From the NCBI RefSeq assembly GCF_016862175.1, contig NZ_BOML01000058.1, forward strand, positions 186,001-250,000: DNA of 64,000 nt, read 5' to 3'. The DNA comes from Paractinoplanes durhamensis. GTDB taxonomy: Bacteria; Actinomycetota; Actinomycetes; Mycobacteriales; Micromonosporaceae. A program made the translations under genes and the position numbers. Position 1 is the first letter of the stretch. Each line of letters opens with the position of its first letter. Under the pieces are notes generated by a model. The model had not been told where the DNA came from and ran no database searches. It saw only the letters and a program-made list of their open reading frames with translations. Shown here in pieces: positions 1 through 7,779 of this stretch.

Positions 1-2
1 CC

Positions 3-2342
3 GCTGCGCGCAATCCCGATGTCATCGCTCGCATCAAGGCCGCCTTCGAGACGTTTGGGGCCAGCGAGGAATTCAAGAAGTACGAGAAGGAACAGTTTGA
101 GGACGCCCTCGCGCGCATGCGCCGCTCGGACCGGCCCGATCCGACCGTCATCAGCCCAACTGAGCTGGAGCTCAAGCCGTTCCAGGAGCGCCTGCTCGAA
201 CTGATCGAGGTTGCCCGAGCCAAGGATCGCCACGAGAACCTGCTGGTCTCGGCCACCGGAACGGGCAAGACCGTGATGGCGGCTATCGACTATCAACGGT
301 TGAGGTCTCGGCTTCCGCGAGCCCGCCTGCTCTTCGTCGCGCATCGGAAAGAGATTCTGCAGTCGAGCCTGGCCACCTACCGGCAGGCGCTGCGGGACTA
401 CTCCTTCGGCGAGCTGTGGGTAAATGGCGAACGCCCAACGGACTTCGAGCATGTCTTCGCCTCGATCTACAGCCTGAAGAACAGCATCGACCAGATCGCG
501 CCTGACCACTTCGACGTCGTCGTCATCGACGAGTTCCACCACGCGGCCGCAGCCTCATACGACGCGGTCCTGGCCAGACTGCAACCACGCGAGCTGTTGG
601 GACTGACTGCCACCCCGGAACGAACTGACGGGCAGTCGATCCTGCACTGGTTCGGTGGCCGAATCGCCGCCGAGCTTCGGCTTTGGGACGCGATCGAGCA
701 GCGCCGGCTGTCCCCCTTCGAGTACTACGGCATCCACGACGGCATCGACCTGCAGGACGTTCCGTGGCGTCGTGGCCAGGGCTACGACCTAGATGCGTTG
801 ACCGAGAAGTACACCGGCAACGACCGCTGGGTGCGTTTCGTCTACAGCCAGTTGGTGGACCACGTCGACGACTTGGCCACGATGAAGTGCCTCGGCTTCT
901 GTGTCAGCGTTGCGCACGCTCGCTATATGGCCGCGCAGTTCGAGCAGATGGGCATCAAGGCGGTCGCGGTCTCAGCCACATCCACGGATGTCGAGAGGGA
1001 AGGCGCCCTCACCGATCTGGCCGCCGGCCGGACACAGGTGGTCTTCTCGGTCGACCTCTTCAACGAGGGCGTCGACGTCCCGGCGGTCGACACCCTCCTG
1101 ATGCTGCGTCCGACCGAGAGCGCCACGCTCTTCCTGCAGCAGTTGGGCCGCGGCCTGCGGCAGTCCCGCGAGAAGACGATCTGCACGGTCCTCGACTTCG
1201 TCGGCATGCACCGACGCGAGTTCCGCTTCGATCTCCGCTACCGAGCCCTGCTGGGCGGCAGTCGCCGTGACCTGGAAAAAGCGATCGAAGACGGCTTCCC
1301 ATTCCTGCCGGCCGGCTGCCACATGGAGCTTGACCGTGTCGCCCAGGACGTCGTGCTGCGCAGCATCAAGGACGCGGTGCCGTCTACCTGGCCGAACAAG
1401 GTCAGGGAGTTGCGCGAACTCATTCGCCTCCGCGGCACGGTCTCGCTATCCGACTATCTGCGAGAGACCGGCCTGGAACTCGCCGACATCTACAAGGGCG
1501 ACCACACCTGGTCAGAACTACTTGAGGTCGCCGGCGCGCCAATCGAGTCCGCCGGCCCATTCGAGGAGCCCTTGCGTCGAGCCGTCGGCCGATTGACGCA
1601 CATCGACGACCGGCAGCGGCTGGACGGCTACCTCGCACTGCTGACCGCGGCTGGTCGCCCGAACACCGGATCGATGAGCAAGACCGAGCGACGGCTGCTT
1701 CACATGCTCATCGCCAATCTCGGCAGCCAGGTGCTGACCAAGAAGAACGAATTGCAGGACGCCACCCTCCAGCAGGCCACCGACATCGTCTGGCGGCACC
1801 CGCAGGTGTTGGCAGAGCTTCGCGAGTTGATGTCGACGCTCTATGACGCACCCGATCACGTGCAGCACTCATTCGCCAACGAGATCCCGCTGCAAGTACA
1901 CGGCCGCTACACCCGACTCGAAATGCTCGCCGCCGTGGGCGAGGCCGACCGCGCCAAGACTCGGGAATGGCGCGAGGGCGTGCTCGACGTGTCAGCCATC
2001 GGCGCCGACTTGCTCGCCTTCACCCTCGACAAGACCAGCGGCGACTTCTCACCCACCACCCGCTACCGCGACTACGCGATCAGCCCAGACCTCATCCACT
2101 GGGAAAGCCAGTCGACCACGTCGGCCGACAGCCCGACCGGGCAGCGCTACCAGCATCACGTGGCCATGAAGCGGCAAATCCTGCTCTTCGCACGAGAGAA
2201 CAGCGACGAGCGCGCGTTCTGGTTCCTCGGACCTGCCACCTACGTGAGTCACGAGGGCGAGCGCCCGATGGCCGTGAAGTGGCACCTGGAGACTCCACTG
2301 CCTGGCGATCTGTTCGCTGCTTTCGCAGCCGCGGTCGCGTAG
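3..2342 (+). CDS. DEAD/DEAH-box helicase with DUF3427 C-terminus (5' end outside window)
   Basis: Superfamily 2 nucleic-acid helicase, probably acting on DNA in defence or repair. The frame is open from the first base, so the gene starts upstream; 779 residues are visible. Motif I (TGTGKT) is coded near 252-270, motif II reads DEFH near 528 instead of DEAH, motif III is TATPE near 610, and motif VI is QLGRGLRQ near 1140. The last 400 residues match the layout of the DUF3427 region that follows such helicases. Family members often carry a PLD-type nuclease domain at the N-terminus, which would lie outside the window. The strong SF2 motifs make the class secure; the biological role is inferred. 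Confidence 0.9.
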   Translation, partial: AARNPDVIARIKAAFETFGASEEFKKYEKEQFEDALARMRRSDRPDPTVISPTELELKPFQERLLELIEVARAKDRHENLLVSATGTGKTVMAAIDYQRLRSRLPRARLLFVAHRKEILQSSLATYRQALRDYSFGELWVNGERPTDFEHVFASIYSLKNSIDQIAPDHFDVVVIDEFHHAAAASYDAVLARLQPRELLGLTATPERTDGQSILHWFGGRIAAELRLWDAIEQRRLSPFEYYGIHDGIDLQDVPWRRGQGYDLDALTEKYTGNDRWVRFVYSQLVDHVDDLATMKCLGFCVSVAHARYMAAQFEQMGIKAVAVSATSTDVEREGALTDLAAGRTQVVFSVDLFNEGVDVPAVDTLLMLRPTESATLFLQQLGRGLRQSREKTICTVLDFVGMHRREFRFDLRYRALLGGSRRDLEKAIEDGFPFLPAGCHMELDRVAQDVVLRSIKDAVPSTWPNKVRELRELIRLRGTVSLSDYLRETGLELADIYKGDHTWSELLEVAGAPIESAGPFEEPLRRAVGRLTHIDDRQRLDGYLALLTAAGRPNTGSMSKTERRLLHMLIANLGSQVLTKKNELQDATLQQATDIVWRHPQVLAELRELMSTLYDAPDHVQHSFANEIPLQVHGRYTRLEMLAAVGEADRAKTREWREGVLDVSAIGADLLAFTLDKTSGDFSPTTRYRDYAISPDLIHWESQSTTSADSPTGQRYQHHVAMKRQILLFARENSDERAFWFLGPATYVSHEGERPMAVKWHLETPLPGDLFAAFAAAVA

Positions 2343-2348
2343 TCGACG

Positions 2349-2630
2349 TTAATAGCCGAACGCATAGACCTTTCCGACCAGCGCCGGATCGCTGCAGGCC
2401 ACAACGGTCACGTCGTACCAGGAGTCGCCGTCGGGACGGCCAGTGCCGGTGAACTCGTAGATGTGGTCATACTCCCAGGCCACCATGTCATCGGCGTCCC
2501 CGTCCACGGGCGGGGCCGGGATGACCGCACCAACAACCTGGGTCGGAATCATCAAGCCGCCCTCGTAGCGGTTCTCGATTGCCAGACTGATCGTGATAAA
2601 TCTGTCGGCAGTCACGAAACGCTCGTGCAC
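2349..2630 (-). CDS. hypothetical protein, 93 residues
   Basis: No family recognised. The start is set at a GTG at 2630 because AGGAGG lies six bases upstream, a near-perfect ribosome binding site; a longer frame to 2660 lacks one. The protein is acidic, with a central proline-rich stretch and a C-terminal half rich in Trp, Tyr and Asp, no signal peptide and no membrane segment. It converges with the helicase, leaving six bases between the stops, and its promoter region (2631-2774) is shared with the divergent HNH gene. A small soluble protein of the accessory block; function unknown. Confidence 0.6.
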   Translation of the reverse strand: MHERFVTADRFITISLAIENRYEGGLMIPTQVVGAVIPAPPVDGDADDMVAWEYDHIYEFTGTGRPDGDSWYDVTVVACSDPALVGKVYAFGY

Positions 2631-2774
2631 CGCGATCCTCCTATCCGGCAAGCTTCGCAAGTAATTGGCCAGTTAACTCGCGCTTGGCCCTGTCCACACT
2701 AGGCTGCGAAAAACCTACGCAAATTGCCGGATCAGCCACCCTCTTGTCTCAAGCCTGCCCCCCTGTAGATCATC

Positions 2775-3647
2775 ATGCCGGCCATGATCAGCTACACGGC
2801 AAATCAGCGCTATAACCGTGCCGCTATCCACGCTGCGGCCAAGAAGGCGGGCGGTCCGCCAGGCAATGCCACCGCCGGGATCACGGTGGTCGGAGACGAT
2901 CAGTGCGTCTTCTGGAATCCCTTCCGAGGACTCTATGCGAACCGATGGATCAAGGAGCCTGACGAGTTCATCTACTCAGGTGAGGGCAGCGTTGGGCCCA
3001 TGCTGGACAAGGGTGGGAACCGCCGCCTCAGTGCGTGCCACGCGAATGGCACACCTGTACTTGTATTTTACAAGATGCAGAGGACAGGCTCGGAATGGCT
3101 CCACCTCGGCAGCTTCACCGTCGTGGATGTTGAAGCTGGGGTAAGCGTGGACGTCAAAAAGGTCCTGCGTGATGACATCAGGTTCCGCTTCCTACGGGTG
3201 ACGCAGGACGTAATTTCCCAACCCCTGCCGGCACTTCCGAACGTTCCGCCGCCCCCGCCGCCGTCCGAGAACGAGCTTTGGGCACTGGTCGCGGCCCGTG
3301 CAGTGAAGACCAACGGCAAGCGGAAGCGGGCAACCAGGACGAGCCGCGATCGGCGCGTCTCCGATCCGCTTTTGACGGCCTACGTGCTCCAACGCGCCAT
3401 CGACAATGGCGGCACCTGCGAGTCCTGCGGGGTCGCGCCGGATTGGAAGGACGACTCCGGGAGGCCCCACTTTCAGGCGCACCACATCGATCCCGACATC
3501 GACCGCGTGGACTGGATCGGCGCTGTCTGCGGAACTTGCCACGACCGCCTCCACCACAGCAGCGACCGCACCCACCGAGCCGACAAACTGCGGAAACTCG
3601 TCCGCGAACGGCAACTCGCAGCCGGTAGGGACGTCGTGGATTTCTAG
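2775..3647 (+). CDS. HNH endonuclease with SRA-like N-terminal region
   Basis: 290 residues. The C-terminal third is an HNH nuclease: a CESCG pair and a CGTCH pair that would hold zinc, with AHHIDP between them and DRLHH after. Residues about 30-140 (FIYSGEGS, then GGNRRL and GTPVLVF) resemble the SRA-like fold of modification-dependent McrA-type nucleases such as ScoMcrA; a proline run near residue 165 links the halves. This suggests a Type IV enzyme cutting modified DNA, but the SRA reading is by eye only. A second ATG three codons in is an alternative start. It lies beside a DUF3427 helicase, which fits a defence island. Confidence 0.8.
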   Translation: MPAMISYTANQRYNRAAIHAAAKKAGGPPGNATAGITVVGDDQCVFWNPFRGLYANRWIKEPDEFIYSGEGSVGPMLDKGGNRRLSACHANGTPVLVFYKMQRTGSEWLHLGSFTVVDVEAGVSVDVKKVLRDDIRFRFLRVTQDVISQPLPALPNVPPPPPPSENELWALVAARAVKTNGKRKRATRTSRDRRVSDPLLTAYVLQRAIDNGGTCESCGVAPDWKDDSGRPHFQAHHIDPDIDRVDWIGAVCGTCHDRLHHSSDRTHRADKLRKLVRERQLAAGRDVVDF

Positions 3648-3669
3648 CTTGCGACCCAGACCAGCTCAG

Positions 3670-3915
3670 TCAAGGTGGGCAGTCGGACGATCGTCGAGTC
3701 CATCCCAGGAACCTGTTCCAGGCCTCTCCGATCGGGCCGGGGCCCGCATCCATAGCGAAATCCTCGAGGTAGGTCCACATCAGGATCGCCAGGGCAAGCT
3801 GGTCAGCGACGTACTCGGCGGCGAGCGCGTTGCGCGCCTCAACGCATGGCCATTCCGCGCCACAGCGATAGCACTCCCAGACAGGGCGCTTCGGCAGATG
3901 CGCTTCGTCAGTCAC
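3670..3915 (-). CDS. small Cys-containing protein (often labelled flavin reductase), 81 residues
   Basis: Start taken at GTG 3915, whose GTGA overlaps the stop of the 47-residue gene before it; the upstream extension of this frame is low-complexity Arg/Ser and looks non-coding. The protein opens with a WECYRCG / WPC cysteine motif, followed by an alpha-helical stretch and the ending RFLGWTR. This pattern is common in actinobacterial genes annotated as flavin reductase although no flavin fold is visible; a small metal-binding protein is as likely. Such genes are typically next to XRE and GntR regulators, as here. Confidence 0.65.
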   Translation of the reverse strand: MTDEAHLPKRPVWECYRCGAEWPCVEARNALAAEYVADQLALAILMWTYLEDFAMDAGPGPIGEAWNRFLGWTRRSSDCPP

Positions 3916-4055
3916 CGCCCGATCCGCGCCTGGGCGATGAGCCGACGAACCGCTGCGGCGTGCTCGGCCGCGGACCGACTGGGCGCCTCGCGGGCAAGGC
4001 GCGCCAGTCGGCGGCGTCGCACGATCATCTGCAGAACAAGGAGCCTTTGCAGCAT
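3912..4055 (-). CDS. very small basic protein, 47 residues
   Basis: ATG at 4055 is preceded by GGAGG five bases upstream on the minus strand, the clearest ribosome binding site in this block. The frame runs 47 codons and stops in a GTGA that is also the start of the next gene (3915), so the two are translationally coupled. The product is highly basic (a run of four Arg near residue 13) and Ala-rich, predicted helical, with no signal peptide. No family recognised. It lies in the same operon direction as the XRE gene, 164 bases downstream of it. Confidence 0.6.
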   Translation of the reverse strand: MLQRLLVLQMIVRRRRLARLAREAPSRSAAEHAAAVRRLIAQARIGR

Positions 4056-4204
4056 CGTTCCTCCCAGACCCAGACCGAAAGACGCAGCGGCGAGGCTCCA
4101 GAGACTGCAAGTACCGCGCCGCTGCCACGACGGACAGTAGGGAGGACGACTACTCGGAGGAACGGACGCAGTAGCCCATTTTCGGGCGTACGTGATCTTC
4201 TGCG

Positions 4205-4223
4205 GTAGGACGTTCTGTCCTAC
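4205..4223. promoter_or_regulatory. perfect inverted repeat at the end of the XRE gene
   Basis: GTAGGAC at 4205-4211 and GTCCTAC at 4217-4223 form a perfect 7-base dyad with a 5-base spacer. It covers the XRE stop codon and lies in front of the two small downstream genes. No T-run follows, so a repressor site is at least as likely as a terminator. Confidence 0.4.
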
Positions 4224-5356
4224 TCAACGCCCAGGCGGCGGGCCAGGCTCTTGACCGCGGTCGTCGGCCGGTGGCTGCTCAGCAGCTCACCGACCACAGT
4301 GCGAGGGAAGACTTGGTAGCGCATCCAACGCGGCGCCATCCGCTCAATGTTGAGCAGGATGCGTTCCGCCTCGCTGGCGTGAGCGAGGGCGACGTGAGCG
4401 TGCGCAAGGTCTGTCTGGTGCCGAGCCCTGGCCGCAAGCGGCAAGCCTGAATCCACCGGCATATCCCGCGCGACATCCAGGGCGCGCACATAGTCGCCGG
4501 CCACCACCGCAACGTCGACACGCTGCATCACCACCTGACTCACGCCGAACGCGGTCTGGTAGTCATTGCGGTCCTCGCCAAGACGAACCGCCGCACCGTG
4601 CGCCACCTGAAGCAGGTCCTGTGCTTCCTCGTCGTCGCCCGATCGGGCGGCTGCGGTCGCAGCGGTGACGAGCAGATTCCCCCACATGCTGATCGCAGCC
4701 TTCGGCGCCCGCCGGCGCGGCTCCATCTCGTCCGCCTCACGGATCGCGATGACCGTGGCGTCGGCTGCCCGAGCCTGGTTGAGCAACACCCACGATTGAG
4801 TGCCGATAAGTGCCGCCCGCAGTAGTGGCTCCTCGACGACCGCAAGCGCTTGGGCGACGGCAACCAAAGACAAGTCAGAGTGCCCAAGGTGGACCAGTGT
4901 GCAAGCGGCGATCTGGCAGGCCTCAGCGAGAAGATCCTTCGACGGCAGACCCCGAGAGCTGCCGATGATGCCCGGCAGGAAAGCCGACAACAGGTCGTAG
5001 TCGCCGCTCCAGTAAGCCGACCAAGCCTCGCCAAGCTGGGCGCGCAGGTCTTCCGGGTCGCCCTGCTCCCCAGGCTCATCGACCACCGGAGTCAGCGCTC
5101 GCCGCAGTGCCAACAAGCCTCCGTCGACCGGCAGGGTTTCCAGATGGGTCGGCTTACTCAGCAGCGACGAGAGGTCGACGTCGAGAGCGGCGGCAATCGC
5201 CGAGAGCGTGCGGATCCGCGCGGAGGCCTTGCGCCCCTGCTCCAGCTTCTGAACAACGTCGACGCTCACGCCCGCGCGTTCGGCGAGCTCGTGCTGGGTC
5301 AGGCGGGGGACGCGCTCAGTGCGGAGTTCGTGGATACGCTGCCCGATCTCGGACAT
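4220..5356 (-). CDS. XRE-family transcriptional regulator with long helical C-terminus
   Basis: 378 residues. Residues about 5-60 form a Cro/CI-type helix-turn-helix (RLTQHELAERAGVS, then VQKLEQGRK). The remaining 300 residues are Ala/Leu-rich helical hairpins of TPR-like character, typical of actinobacterial XRE regulators that sense a peptide or small ligand. Start ATG 5356 begins the canonical MSEIGQRI. It probably controls the two small genes downstream and is separated by 118 bases from a second regulator (GntR) on the same strand. Ligand and target are unknown; the 4205 dyad is a candidate site. Confidence 0.85.
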   Translation of the reverse strand: MSEIGQRIHELRTERVPRLTQHELAERAGVSVDVVQKLEQGRKASARIRTLSAIAAALDVDLSSLLSKPTHLETLPVDGGLLALRRALTPVVDEPGEQGDPEDLRAQLGEAWSAYWSGDYDLLSAFLPGIIGSSRGLPSKDLLAEACQIAACTLVHLGHSDLSLVAVAQALAVVEEPLLRAALIGTQSWVLLNQARAADATVIAIREADEMEPRRRAPKAAISMWGNLLVTAATAAARSGDDEEAQDLLQVAHGAAVRLGEDRNDYQTAFGVSQVVMQRVDVAVVAGDYVRALDVARDMPVDSGLPLAARARHQTDLAHAHVALAHASEAERILLNIERMAPRWMRYQVFPRTVVGELLSSHRPTTAVKSLARRLGVE

Positions 5357-5474
5357 CTGGGCTCCCTGGTAGCGGTCAGGGGAGGCCGTCAGCCGCTACA
5401 ACTGACCGCCACACTCGACGGTATCCCGGCCCTACCCAGATTCCGATGCCGGCGACAGAGCCGATCAGTCCCGC

Positions 5475-5702
5475 CTACGCGCCTGGCGAGTCACGCACGT
5501 ACACCCCGACGCCGGCGAGGGTCTCGGTGATGCCCTTGACTCGCAGGATCTGCATCGCGCGGTCGATGACCGGGGCTGTCACGTCGTAGTGGGCGGTCAA
5601 CTCGCGGCGGCTCGGCAGGCGTGAGCCGGGCGGGAACTCGCCCGCCTCGATCCGCTTTTGCAGGTCATCGGCGATCTCTTCATACCGATAGCGTGGCGGC
5701 AC
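5475..5702 (-). CDS. small GntR-family transcriptional regulator, 75 residues
   Basis: A stand-alone GntR winged helix-turn-helix: RYEEIADDL, GEFPPGSRLPS, a recognition-helix region and a short C-terminus without a ligand domain, as in the roughly 70-80-residue KorSA-like repressors of actinobacterial integrative elements. The start is GTG 5702, with GAGGAG six bases upstream; a longer frame to 5762 would run through the operator-like repeat and lacks a ribosome site. Probably autoregulatory through the dyad at 5740-5772. Confidence 0.8.
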   Translation of the reverse strand: MPPRYRYEEIADDLQKRIEAGEFPPGSRLPSRRELTAHYDVTAPVIDRAMQILRVKGITETLAGVGVYVRDSPGA

Positions 5703-5739
5703 GGTGCTCTCCTCGGTTGGCTCCCCGAGTAGATCACCT

Positions 5740-5772
5740 ATAGCTAGCCATTGACTAGCCAAAGCTAGCTAT
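5740..5772. promoter_or_regulatory. candidate operator of the GntR gene
   Basis: ATAGCTAGC (5740-5748) and GCTAGCTAT (5764-5772) are a perfect 9-base inverted repeat centred on 5756. Between them CTAGCCA occurs at 5744 and 5755 and CTAGCTA at 5765, so the CTAGC core recurs every 10-11 bases, one helical turn. It is AT-rich against its surroundings and lies just upstream of the GntR start. Confidence 0.6.
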
Positions 5773-5855
5773 GGCAGGTTGTCAGTGGGCAACCTCGGTT
5801 GGCGCTTAGGTAGCCCAGGCAGCGTGGTAGATCAGCCCCAGGTCTACTCGTGGTC

Positions 5856-5900
5856 AAGACGAAGGCCCGGAGCAATCACAGTGCCCCGGGCCTTCGTCTT
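5856..5900. terminator. strong hairpin after the PQQ-propeller gene
   Basis: AAGACGAAGGCCCGG (5856-5870) pairs perfectly with 5886-5900 across a 15-base loop. It lies 52 bases beyond the stop of the minus-strand gene ending at 5952, so it is best read as its terminator. Confidence 0.7.
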
Positions 5901-5951
5901 GCGCACTTTACGTGCCGAGAAAGCGTTGCCGACCAGTCACGCCTAATACGC

Positions 5952-7079
5952 CTACGGCGCGAAGTTCGACAGCACTCCGTCGTTCACGGTGTATAGGTGG
6001 CCTCCGGTGGCGATCTGGCGGCCTGCCAGTGCCTTGGGCTGGGTGATTACGGCGCCTGATGTTGGGGACAAGATGGGGCCGCCTGTGTAGAGGAGGCCGC
6101 CTGCTCGGGCCGGCTGGGTGCCCTCGGCGGGCAAGGCTCGGGACCACAGCGGGCGGCCGCTGTTGATGTCCAAGGCCTCGGCCGTGTGGTCGTCCATTCG
6201 GTAGAGGCGGCGGCCGTCGGTGGCCAGCAAATCCGAAGCCTTGTTTGGGGCGGTCCACAGCACCGCGCCGGTGGTGGCCTTGATTGCGGACATTGCGGCG
6301 CCGTTCGTCACCAGGAAGCGGTCGGCTGCTGGGGTTGCGGCCTTGGCCTCCCACAACGCCGGCTTTGTCCACAGCAGAGCTCCCATGGTGATGGACAGGG
6401 CTGACGTCGTGTTTCCCTTGTTCACCAAGATGCGGCCGTCTGCGGAGACGCTTGACGCCGCGTAGTCGACTCGCTTCCAGGCCTGCTTGCCGTCGGAAAC
6501 CCGGTAGGCGACCACGGCCTGCTCGTCGGACGGGGATTCGCCCGAAACTACGACCATGCCCTTGTCGACCACCACCGTGTAGATGGGCATATCCGAGTCC
6601 ACCTGCCAGCGGACCTTGCCGGTCGCCAAGTCCAGGGCCACCAAGGTGCCGTCCGGGTCGCTGTTGGAATTGCAGTCTCCGTTGGCGGAGATCACCGTGT
6701 TTCCCGACGCCGCCAGCACCGCCGTGTCCGAGTCGCCCGGGTCCACCCAGTCGTAGTGCCACGCAGGCGCGCCCGTGGCTGCCTGGAACGCCGAGATTCC
6801 CAGCTGGTCGGTGGTCACCACGCGGCCGCCTGCCACCATCGGGGCGCTGAAGCCGCCGCACGAACCCTCGTGCTTTCGCAACGCCACCGACCATTTCTTG
6901 GTCAGCTTCGCGATCGAGGTCGCGTTGATCGCGCTTTCGCCCGGGTTGTAGTAGCTGTCCTCGGCGTCGTAGCCGGGGTGATCCCAGCCTGCAACGGCGG
7001 CTTCGGCCCGCGCAGGAGAGCAGGCAAAGGCCAGAGCGAAAGACAAAATCCCTGCTTGAGTACGGCGTAAAGCAGTCAC
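5952..7079 (-). CDS. secreted PQQ-binding-like beta-propeller protein
   Basis: 375 residues with a Sec-type signal peptide (cleavage near residue 28, after AEA). At least six repeats of the form TG-x-x-W (for example GAPAWHYDW, GKVRWQVDS, GALLWTKP, GAVLWTAP, GRPLWSRA) mark an eight-bladed PQQ-like propeller. There is no cytochrome, Cys-Cys pair or recognisable dehydrogenase active site, so it is likely a structural or ligand-binding propeller rather than a quinoprotein enzyme. It has its own terminator at 5856-5900 and is separated from the LPMO/DUF305 operon by the hairpin at 7157-7181. Confidence 0.8.
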   Translation of the reverse strand: MTALRRTQAGILSFALAFACSPARAEAAVAGWDHPGYDAEDSYYNPGESAINATSIAKLTKKWSVALRKHEGSCGGFSAPMVAGGRVVTTDQLGISAFQAATGAPAWHYDWVDPGDSDTAVLAASGNTVISANGDCNSNSDPDGTLVALDLATGKVRWQVDSDMPIYTVVVDKGMVVVSGESPSDEQAVVAYRVSDGKQAWKRVDYAASSVSADGRILVNKGNTTSALSITMGALLWTKPALWEAKAATPAADRFLVTNGAAMSAIKATTGAVLWTAPNKASDLLATDGRRLYRMDDHTAEALDINSGRPLWSRALPAEGTQPARAGGLLYTGGPILSPTSGAVITQPKALAGRQIATGGHLYTVNDGVLSNFAP

Positions 7080-7156
7080 GGCACAGCCCCTTTTGTGGTG
7101 ATTTGCGCACGTAACCTATGCACGCCCACCCGCCACATGAGGGTGAAACGCCGAAA

Positions 7157-7181
7157 GGGCGGCCCAACGTACAGGCCGCCC
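7157..7181. terminator. hairpin after the DUF305 gene
   Basis: GGGCGGCC (7157-7164) and GGCCGCCC (7174-7181) with a 9-base loop, 17 bases past the stop of the minus-strand DUF305 gene. The same 8-base stem is used at 11203-11227. Confidence 0.6.
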
Positions 7182-7197
7182 CCGGACGAAGGAACGA

Positions 7198-7779
7198 TCA
7201 GCTGTTCATCAGCGTCAGCATCTGCTGGACCTCAGCCTGGCGAGACTCGCGAACCCTGCTCGCGAAAGCCTTCGCCTCCGCGTTCGCACCGTTGGTCGTC
7301 TCCAGGTGGGCCATCTCGATCGCGTTGTGCTGGTGGGCCAGGAAGAGGTTCAGGAACGCGGTGTCGAACGACGCGGCCGACACCGTCTTCAAGGCCTTGA
7401 TCTCGGCCGGACCCGTCGCCGGCAGGCCGCCGTGGTCGGCATGCAGGCTCACCGATGTGTCTACGTCGGTCGGCTTGGCCCACTGGGTCAGCCACGCCTT
7501 CATCATCGACAGCTCGTCCTTCTCCGTTGCCTGCACCGCCGCCGCCAGCGTCTTCAGCTGCGGATTTGCCGCCCGCGACGTCGCCGTAGTGGTCATCTCC
7601 AGGCCCTGCTTCTGGTGGTAGACCATCATCTGCAGGAACATCACGTCGGTGTCGTTGAATTTGTCGCCGGCCTGGATCTCGGCGACGCTCTTGGCGGTGA
7701 CGGTGGGGGCGGGGGAAGCAGCCGTCCCGCAGGCACTGAGCGCGAGCGGCACCATCAATGCGACCAGAAAGCGCCTCAC
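7198..7779 (-). CDS. DUF305 lipoprotein
   Basis: 193 residues from GTG 7779, whose GTGA overlaps the LPMO stop, so it is translationally coupled to it. A lipobox LSAC at about residue 17 predicts a membrane-anchored lipoprotein. Two DUF305 repeats follow, with FLQMMVYHQ and FLNLFLAHQHN; His and Met residues in these motifs are the likely metal ligands. DUF305 proteins include copper-binding CopM of cyanobacteria. Cotranslation with a copper-dependent LPMO suggests a copper-supply role, which is inference. A longer frame to 7851 lies inside the LPMO gene and lacks support. Confidence 0.85.
   Translation of the reverse strand: MRRFLVALMVPLALSACGTAASPAPTVTAKSVAEIQAGDKFNDTDVMFLQMMVYHQKQGLEMTTTATSRAANPQLKTLAAAVQATEKDELSMMKAWLTQWAKPTDVDTSVSLHADHGGLPATGPAEIKALKTVSAASFDTAFLNLFLAHQHNAIEMAHLETTNGANAEAKAFASRVRESRQAEVQQMLTLMNS

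Noticed and set aside
3916..4128. Extension of the 81-residue Cys protein to 152 residues
   Set aside because: The added part is Arg/Ser-rich and overlaps a small gene with a strong ribosome site in another frame.
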